Positions 7,079 to 11,450 of a DNA stretch of 11,450 nt are shown here, piece by piece. This DNA comes from UBA6544 sp049601975. Lineage in GTDB: Bacteria; Pseudomonadota; Alphaproteobacteria; UBA8366. The notes below the pieces were generated by a model. It ran no database searches. It worked only from the letters and a program-made list of their open reading frames with translations, and was not told the origin of the DNA. The first letter of the stretch is position 1, and every line of letters begins with the position of its first letter. The stretch covers positions 1 to 11,450 of the forward strand of contig JBMYRC010000128.1 of the NCBI GenBank assembly GCA_049601975.1, written 5' to 3'. A program made the translations under genes and the position numbers.

Positions 7079-7726
7079 TTATACATTCTCCGCCAACAGT
7101 CGCCCGCGGATTCCACTCAAGTCAAGGAATGTGTGGGTTTCACTCGTCCCGTCAACGGCGCAAAACGCGATGAGATCGTCCGGGGTATCAATGTCGAATG
7201 AGATGCCGGAACCAGTCACGATATCCACCTTAGCTCCTGATGCCTTGGCGATGGATGTATGCCGCTCGAAACTGCCGATACCGAAGGCGGTATCCAAAAG
7301 TCGTGGCGGGGCGATCATCAGGCCGTTGGTGCCGCCGCCGTCGCGCGCCGCCGCAAGGCGTACCGTGGGCTCCGTGGTAGGCGCGGCAAGCGCGTCGATC
7401 TCACCGGGCGAGGTCAGCGGAACGTCGCCCGGTAAAATAAGCAGAGAGTCGAAATCGGCGAGCGCTGGCCGCGAGAGCGCGAAGGTGACGGCTTCGTTGT
7501 AGCCCGTGTTGTTGGCTTCCTCGATGACATCGACGCCGAAATCAAGATAGCTCTGATCCTGCGCTATGATGCTAACGTGCTCGATATGCGCGGTCGCATT
7601 CAGTGCCGCCAATACATCCCGGAGCATTGCATTAACCAGACCCATTCGCTCTTCATCGGACAGCATTGTGGAGAGTCTTTGCTTGGCGTCGGCCAAATCC
7701 TTCATGGGGATGAGGGCGACAGTCAT
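7079..7726 (-). CDS. cofC: CofC/FbiD-type phospho-acid guanylyltransferase for F420 synthesis
   Basis: This 215-residue nucleotidyltransferase activates a three-carbon phospho-acid with GTP to give the guanylated intermediate used by CofD. The acid is 2-phospho-L-lactate in archaea, phosphoenolpyruvate in mycobacteria and 3-phosphoglycerate in at least one Gram-negative. Visible family motifs are PMKDLADAKQRL at 7-18, LPGDVPL at 98-104, GGGTNGLM at 130-137, FGIGSFERH at 148-156 and FDIDTPDDL at 177-185. I place the start at ATG 7726 because it overlaps the cofD stop as ATGA, which suggests translational coupling; an in-frame extension to 7756 would add ten residues with no family match. It is a stand-alone protein, not fused to CofE or CofD. 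Which acid it uses cannot be read from the motifs. Confidence 0.93.
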   Translation of the reverse strand: MTVALIPMKDLADAKQRLSTMLSDEERMGLVNAMLRDVLAALNATAHIEHVSIIAQDQSYLDFGVDVIEEANNTGYNEAVTFALSRPALADFDSLLILPGDVPLTSPGEIDALAAPTTEPTVRLAAARDGGGTNGLMIAPPRLLDTAFGIGSFERHTSIAKASGAKVDIVTGSGISFDIDTPDDLIAFCAVDGTSETHTFLDLSGIRGRLLAENV

Positions 7727-8667
7727 GACGGGAGAGCCGCCGCGAAGTCGCAGCATGCCGTTGCCAGCAGCTTGCGATCATCCAGATCACGCATGACGGT
7801 TTGGGCGACCTTCACTTTCATGCCGAGAGCGGAAATATCCACCGCTTGCGCGGCATCGGTCTCGTCGATCACGAACCCGTCGATCAATCCTCGGTAATGC
7901 TTTGCGACTTCTGTGGCACTCGATGGCAGGCCGAGTTCCGTCATCATTTTTGCCGCTGGTCCTTTGATGGCCTGGCCGCCGACAATAGGGGAGACCGCGA
8001 CGATGGGGGCGGTGAGCGCCTGTAAGGCGTCCCGCACTCCCGGTACGGAGAGGATTGGATCGATGCTCACAAACGGATTGGATGGGGTGATGATGACGGC
8101 GTCGAGCGTTCCACTGGCTAAAAGGTTCATCAGTTTGGGGTTCGGTTTGGCCGTATCGATTCCATCGAAGCGAAATCCTGTGACGGCGGGTTCGCACCGG
8201 TCGCGGACGAAATAGTGCTGGAAGGGAAGGGGGCCGTCCGGCGTCTCGACAATGGTCGCGATGGGGGCGTCGCTGATCGGCAGGATGGTGGGATCGATAC
8301 CGAGCGTCGATGCAATGTCGGCGGTGACTTCGGTCAGGCTCTTACCGTCGGCCATTTCCAGGGATCGGCGGACATGCATGGCGAGGTCGCCATCGCCGAG
8401 ATTGAACCAATCCTCACCGCCGAGGTGGCCGAACGCCGCCATGAAATTCCAGCTCTCGTCCTGTCGGCCCCAGCCCCGCTCTTTATCTGCGAGGTCGGAG
8501 AGCGTGTAGACCACGGTATCGATATCGGGACAGATCCGCAGGCCGAGGTGGGTGAAGTCGTCACCAGTATTGGCAACAATTGTCAAATTCTTGGCTGGCA
8601 GTGTTTGGGCGAGACCAAGTGCTAGCTTGGCGCCACCGACACCGCCTGATAGAGCCAAGACGTTCAT
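7723..8667 (-). CDS. cofD: CofD/FbiA-type 2-phospho-L-lactate transferase (F420-0 formation)
   Basis: The 314-residue product transfers the three-carbon phosphate moiety from the GDP-activated CofC product onto Fo, giving F420-0 or its dehydro or hydroxymethyl analogue. Characteristic motifs are in order: LSGGVGGAKLALGL at 6-19 (nucleotide binding), NTGDDF at 33-38, LRICPDIDTV at 43-52, WFNLGDGDLA at 87-96, ISDAPIATIV at 131-140, ITPSNPFVSI at 193-202 and SPIVGGQAIKGPAAK at 226-240. Length agrees with the family (about 310-330). ATG at 8667 overlaps the cofE stop (8666-8664) as ATGA, and its own stop overlaps cofC the same way, so the three genes should be translated together. No anomalies are seen. 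Confidence 0.96.
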   Translation of the reverse strand: MNVLALSGGVGGAKLALGLAQTLPAKNLTIVANTGDDFTHLGLRICPDIDTVVYTLSDLADKERGWGRQDESWNFMAAFGHLGGEDWFNLGDGDLAMHVRRSLEMADGKSLTEVTADIASTLGIDPTILPISDAPIATIVETPDGPLPFQHYFVRDRCEPAVTGFRFDGIDTAKPNPKLMNLLASGTLDAVIITPSNPFVSIDPILSVPGVRDALQALTAPIVAVSPIVGGQAIKGPAAKMMTELGLPSSATEVAKHYRGLIDGFVIDETDAAQAVDISALGMKVKVAQTVMRDLDDRKLLATACCDFAAALPS

Positions 8668-9431
8668 CGGAACATGTCCATATCGGCGGGTCGTAAGGCG
8701 GCGGTCGCCGGTTGAGGGGCGGCGGAGCTCGAGTAACCGCGTATCAGAACGACAGGTTTCCCCTCCGCACCCTGACCTTGCAACAGAGATGCGGCGGCGG
8801 CCAATTCGTCGGCGACGGCTTCCTCACTGACCCGTAACTCCCGCCCGAACAGATCTTTATCACCCCGCAGGTCGACGACCGCCGGAAGACCCGCGACACC
8901 GATGGCGAGGCCCATGGTGCCGATCCGCCATGCCCGCCCGACACTATCGTTCACGACGACGCCGACTTCGGCTCCGAACCGCGTTCTTAGGTCGCGACGC
9001 AATGCCTCCGCACTAGCGTCCGGGTCGAGCGGCAACAGCAGCAACATTTCGTCCGGCCCGTCGCTTTCCACATTCGAATGATCGATACCTGCATTGGCCA
9101 TGATCAGGCCCAGATTGTTCTCAACGATCAGCACACCTGGCTTTTTGCGAATAACCGTCCGGCTCTCCCGCAAGATCACCTCGACAACTCGGGGATCCTT
9201 ATCAACCGATTTAGCCAATGTTTCGGCCCGTGCGCTCGGCGTGATGGTCGCGATTTCAACGAGGCGGTTTTCCGACTTCGAGACAATTTTCTGCGCGACC
9301 ACCAAGATATCTCCGTCGACCAGCGTCTCGTCAAGGCGGGTGAGTGCGTCGGCAATCAGCGACGACAGATCGTCCCCCGGTTGGACTAAGGGAATACCGT
9401 CGAGGGCAATAAGGGTCAGTCGGTCGGACAA
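8664..9431 (-). CDS. cofE: CofE, coenzyme F420-0:L-glutamate ligase (FbiB N-domain only)
   Basis: The 255-residue enzyme adds gamma-linked L-glutamate residues to F420-0 with GTP. Family motifs include IPLVQPGDDL at 13-22, VVAQKIVSKSE at 44-54, ANAGIDHSNV at 112-121, NDSVGRAWRIG at 161-171, and VDLRGDKDLFGREL at 186-199. It ends at about 255 residues, as in archaeal CofE, and lacks the FMN-binding nitroreductase-like domain that forms the C-terminal half of mycobacterial FbiB. That domain reduces dehydro-F420-0 made from phosphoenolpyruvate, so its absence bears on the precursor used here. The start is TTG at 9431, supported by AGGAA at 9442-9438; no better start exists at the expected N-terminus. 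It begins 3 nt after npdG and overlaps cofD by 4 nt. Confidence 0.95.
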   Translation of the reverse strand: MSDRLTLIALDGIPLVQPGDDLSSLIADALTRLDETLVDGDILVVAQKIVSKSENRLVEIATITPSARAETLAKSVDKDPRVVEVILRESRTVIRKKPGVLIVENNLGLIMANAGIDHSNVESDGPDEMLLLLPLDPDASAEALRRDLRTRFGAEVGVVVNDSVGRAWRIGTMGLAIGVAGLPAVVDLRGDKDLFGRELRVSEEAVADELAAAASLLQGQGAEGKPVVLIRGYSSSAAPQPATAALRPADMDMFR

Positions 9432-9434
9432 GTT

Positions 9435-10115
9435 TTATTCCTGAGCGGCGGAGCCTGGCGTCCCGGTGATGCGGATACCGGCACCGTCGATTTTATAGCG
9501 GCCGTTCATGAAGATGAGGGCCGAAGTCAGCGCTTCCGCGATCGCGGAATTCGCGATTACACCCGCATGCCAAGCTTTCATGCTGGCATTCTCCGCGAGT
9601 TTCACGACGACCTCGCGCGCGTCTTTATTGTTGCCGCAGACCAACACGTCGCAATCGATATCGTGTTCCAGATCGGCAAGATGCGCCGCCGCCACGTTTT
9701 GGAATGCGGATACCACGCGCACGTCTTCGCCCAACTGTGCTTGCGCGGCCTTGGCGCAGCTACCGCCTTCTGGAAGTTGCACGGTTCGCACCTTCGGCGG
9801 CATCAGTGGAACTGTCACGTCTATGACGATTTTGCCCTGCACCTTGTCCCGGATGGCGTCGAGTGTCGGTGCGTGATTCTCGTAAGGGACCGTCAAGACG
9901 ACGATGTCACCTGCCGCCGCCGCATCCCCGTTCTCCATGCCGGAGATTGAAGTGGTCCCTGCATCGGCGTTGAATTTCACGGCCGTATTGGCGGCCCGTC
10001 CAGCATCTCGCGAGCCGATGACGATCTCATGTCCGGCGCGCGCCCAGCGCTTGGCCAGGCCCGAGCCCAAATCTCCGGTTCCGCCGACAATGGCGATCTT
10101 ATAGGTGTCGGTCAT
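9435..10115 (-). CDS. npdG: NADPH-dependent F420 reductase (F420:NADP oxidoreductase)
   Basis: The 226-residue protein belongs to the NpdG/Fno family, cytoplasmic enzymes that move hydride between NADP and F420; in aerobic bacteria they probably mostly make F420H2 from NADPH. The N-terminal dinucleotide motif GGTGDLGSGLAKRWA is at 11-25, and GSRDAGRA (34-41) is the usual site for the NADP 2'-phosphate. Further family blocks are TVPYENHAPTL at 75-85, DVTVPL at 99-104, SAFQNVAAAHLADLEHDIDC at 136-155 and VLVCGNN at 157-163. ATG at 10115 has AGGA 10 nt upstream. It is the first gene of the F420 unit, next to a divergent LLM gene, so the pool of reduced cofactor and its synthesis would be controlled together. 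Confidence 0.94.
   Translation of the reverse strand: MTDTYKIAIVGGTGDLGSGLAKRWARAGHEIVIGSRDAGRAANTAVKFNADAGTTSISGMENGDAAAAGDIVVLTVPYENHAPTLDAIRDKVQGKIVIDVTVPLMPPKVRTVQLPEGGSCAKAAQAQLGEDVRVVSAFQNVAAAHLADLEHDIDCDVLVCGNNKDAREVVVKLAENASMKAWHAGVIANSAIAEALTSALIFMNGRYKIDGAGIRITGTPGSAAQE
9438..9442 (-). promoter_or_regulatory. Ribosome binding site supporting the TTG start of cofE
   Basis: AGGAA on the minus strand, inside the last codons of npdG, lies 6 nt before TTG 9431-9429. Only 3 nt separate the npdG stop from this start, so re-initiation by ribosomes finishing npdG is likely. Confidence 0.6.
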
Positions 10116-10290
10116 TCGTTCGTTTTCCTGTTGGTCGTTTCATGGCTAGGTGGCGGCCAGTATTGGTCCTTTTCCCGGTGCCGCAAGACCTACGTAATCT
10201 GGCTTTCCCGCTTATCTAGGCTAAATTCGATAAGGCTCTCAAGGGCTGTCCGCACGAAAGGCGGATATTGAACATCGGAAGGAACGAAAA
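10116..10290. promoter_or_regulatory. Divergent intergenic region between npdG and the second LLM gene
   Basis: These 175 nt must hold the promoters for both directions. For the minus strand a weak pair is visible: TTGCGG (10186-10181) and AATACT (10164-10159) with 16 nt between them, about 40 nt before npdG. For the plus strand TAAATT at 10222-10227 is a possible -10 without a good -35. A small hairpin, TCCGC/GCGGA at 10249-10265, lies just before the LLM ribosome binding site. No clear repressor operator is seen. The region's role follows from gene orientation; the boxes are guesses. Confidence 0.45.
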
Positions 10291-11337
10291 ATGGCAGTGA
10301 AACTCGGTCTGACTCTCGGAACGGGCGGCAACAAAGCGACAGTCGATATGGACTATGTACGCGAAGCCGAGAACCTTGGATACGATACGGTTTGGACAGC
10401 GGAAGCCTGGGGCTCTGACGCGCTGACACCGGCGGCCTGGGTCCTGGCCCAGACGAGTAAAATCAAAGTCGGAACCGGAATCGTGCAAATGTCGGCCCGT
10501 ACACCTTCCAGTGTAGCGATGGCGGCAATGTCTCTCGATCATTTGTCAGGCGGTCGTTTTATTCTCGGCCTCGGGCCGTCCGGCCCGCAAGTCATAGAAG
10601 GTTGGTACGGCGTGCCTTATGGCCGCCCACTGACGCGTTTGCGTGAATATGTCGAAATTATCCGCAAAATTTTGGCGCGCAAGGAACCGCTTCGCCACGA
10701 AGGTTTTCACTATCAAATACCGATGACCGGCGAAGGGACGACGGGCCTCGGCAAACCCTTGAAGAGTGTCTTGCACGGTAATCCGGATATGAAAATCGTC
10801 TCCGCCGCGATTTCGCCTGCCGGGGTTAAGGCGGCCGCTGAAATTGTGGACGGTTTCATTCCGATCTACATGGATCCCGACCGCTACGAAGTCTTCGAGC
10901 CAGACATTAATGCGGGATTGGCGAAGGCTGGTGATGGCAAATCGCTGGCCGATTTCATGGTGCTGGCCTTCTGCCAAGTGCGGATGAACGACGATTTGGA
11001 AGCTGCACGGCAGCCGGTACGTGAGAATCTCGCATTTTATATCGGCGGCATGGGCGCGCGTGATAAGAACTTCTACAACGATTTTGCCAAACGTATCGGT
11101 TATGTCGATGCCGCGGTCGAAATTCAGGACCATTTCCTCGCAGGTCGCCGCAAAGAGGCTGCTGACGCGGTTCCCGACGAGTTGGTCGACCGGACCGCGC
11201 TGGTCGGTCCGAAGGATCGCATTATCGAACGCTTACAAGATTGGAAGAAGGCGGCCAATAAAGGGCAGGTCCATACTATTGTGACCCGTGGCGCCAGCGT
11301 TGACGCACTACGCGTGCTCGCTGAAAACGCTCTTTAG
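10291..11337 (+). CDS. LLM-class F420-dependent oxidoreductase, Rv3520c-like
   Basis: The 348-residue product is a luciferase-like TIM-barrel oxidoreductase of the type seen in mycobacterial Rv3520c. Supporting blocks are the N-terminal LGLTLGTGG, YDTVWTAEAWGSDALTP at 31-47, KIKVGTGIVQ followed by the MSARTPSSVAM segment near 56-76, LDHLSGGRFILGLGPSGPQV at 82-101 and EGWYGVPYGRPLTRLREYVE at 102-121. The last of these is typical of this F420-linked subgroup. ATG at 10291 has AAGGA 7 nt upstream. The gene diverges from the F420 operon and is followed after 9 nt by a short-chain dehydrogenase gene, suggesting a two-step pathway on the same or related substrates. The substrate is unknown. It shares only general superfamily features with the LLM protein at 3605-4549, so the two are not recent duplicates. 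Confidence 0.92.
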   Translation: MAVKLGLTLGTGGNKATVDMDYVREAENLGYDTVWTAEAWGSDALTPAAWVLAQTSKIKVGTGIVQMSARTPSSVAMAAMSLDHLSGGRFILGLGPSGPQVIEGWYGVPYGRPLTRLREYVEIIRKILARKEPLRHEGFHYQIPMTGEGTTGLGKPLKSVLHGNPDMKIVSAAISPAGVKAAAEIVDGFIPIYMDPDRYEVFEPDINAGLAKAGDGKSLADFMVLAFCQVRMNDDLEAARQPVRENLAFYIGGMGARDKNFYNDFAKRIGYVDAAVEIQDHFLAGRRKEAADAVPDELVDRTALVGPKDRIIERLQDWKKAANKGQVHTIVTRGASVDALRVLAENAL

Positions 11338-11346
11338 GGCATTCGC

Positions 11347-11450
11347 ATGAGCAAGAATCGCTTCGATCTTTCGGGCAAGATCGCGCTCATCACGGGCGGT
11401 AGCCGGGGGTTAGGCCGGGAAATGGCACTCGCTTTCGCGGAGGCGGGTGC
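11347..11450 (+). CDS. Short-chain dehydrogenase/reductase (SDR), N-terminal part
   Basis: From ATG at 11347 the frame stays open to the window edge and gives 34 residues. LSGKIALITGGSRGLGREMA contains the TGxxxGxG cofactor-binding motif (TGGSRGLG) of classical SDR enzymes, which use NAD(P)H to interconvert alcohols and ketones. The start is 9 nt after the LLM stop, so the two genes are probably co-transcribed. The catalytic Ser-Tyr-Lys residues and any substrate hints lie outside the window. Confidence 0.88.
   Translation, partial: MSKNRFDLSGKIALITGGSRGLGREMALAFAEAG

Noticed and set aside
6801..7502. 233-codon open frame on the plus strand opposite fbiC and cofC
   Set aside because: It is antisense to two firmly identified genes, spans their junction, has no family resemblance and is Ser/Arg-rich in the way of antisense frames in GC-rich DNA.
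10546..11133. 195-codon open frame on the minus strand opposite the second LLM gene
   Set aside because: It is wholly antisense to a clear coding region with good ribosome binding site and has no recognisable domain.
1..11450. Search for tRNA, rRNA, CRISPR repeats, riboswitches and phage attachment sites
   Set aside because: By eye I found no regularly spaced repeats, no tRNA-like cloverleaf and no recognisable riboswitch; a covariance-model search would be needed to be certain.

Overview
The window looks like a chromosomal segment of an aerobic Gram-negative bacterium, most likely an alphaproteobacterium. That placement is inferred from moderately GC-rich coding sequence, protein style (IS21-type IstB, MmsB-like dehydrogenase, DIPP-like Nudix protein) and a fused FbiC. 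It is not proven from the sequence. Its core is a complete gene set for making and reducing the deazaflavin cofactor F420, surrounded by genes for enzymes likely to use it.

Layout. Positions 1-261 hold the right end of an IS21-family insertion sequence: the istB 3' end, a perfect 38-bp palindrome and a terminal-repeat-like end. An AT-richer gene-free stretch (262-697) follows, then an intact 3-hydroxyisobutyrate dehydrogenase-family gene (698-1573, +). Next come two broken genes, divergent from each other: an agmatinase/arginase-family gene (1570-2246, -) with an internal deletion and frameshift, and a YadS/UPF0126 (TRIC-like) membrane protein gene (2298-3026, +) cut by a single in-frame TAG. 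A Nudix hydrolase (3037-3465, -) and a palindromic intergenic repeat (3493-3564) lead into the main minus-strand unit.

The main unit, in transcription order from 10115 down to 3605, is npdG (F420:NADP oxidoreductase), cofE (gamma-glutamyl ligase), cofD (2-phospholactate transferase type), cofC (guanylyltransferase), fbiC (fused deazaflavin Fo synthase) and an LLM-class, probably F420-dependent, oxidoreductase. npdG/cofE are 3 nt apart, cofE/cofD and cofD/cofC overlap as ATGA, and the later gaps are 26 and 49 nt, so this reads as one operon. The Nudix gene may be a distal member. FbiC makes Fo, CofC activates a three-carbon phospho-acid with GTP, CofD joins the two, CofE adds the glutamate tail, and NpdG exchanges hydride between F420 and NADP. 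The LLM enzymes would spend F420H2.

Divergent from npdG, across a 175-nt intergenic region, lies a second LLM gene of the Rv3520c-like type (10291-11337, +). It is followed after 9 nt by the start of a short-chain dehydrogenase gene that runs off the window.

The most useful leads are the compact F420 operon without an FbiB-type reductase domain (which leaves the three-carbon precursor open), the two adjacent decayed genes near an insertion sequence, and the two unassigned LLM oxidoreductases on either side of the cofactor genes. I found no convincing undescribed system beyond these.
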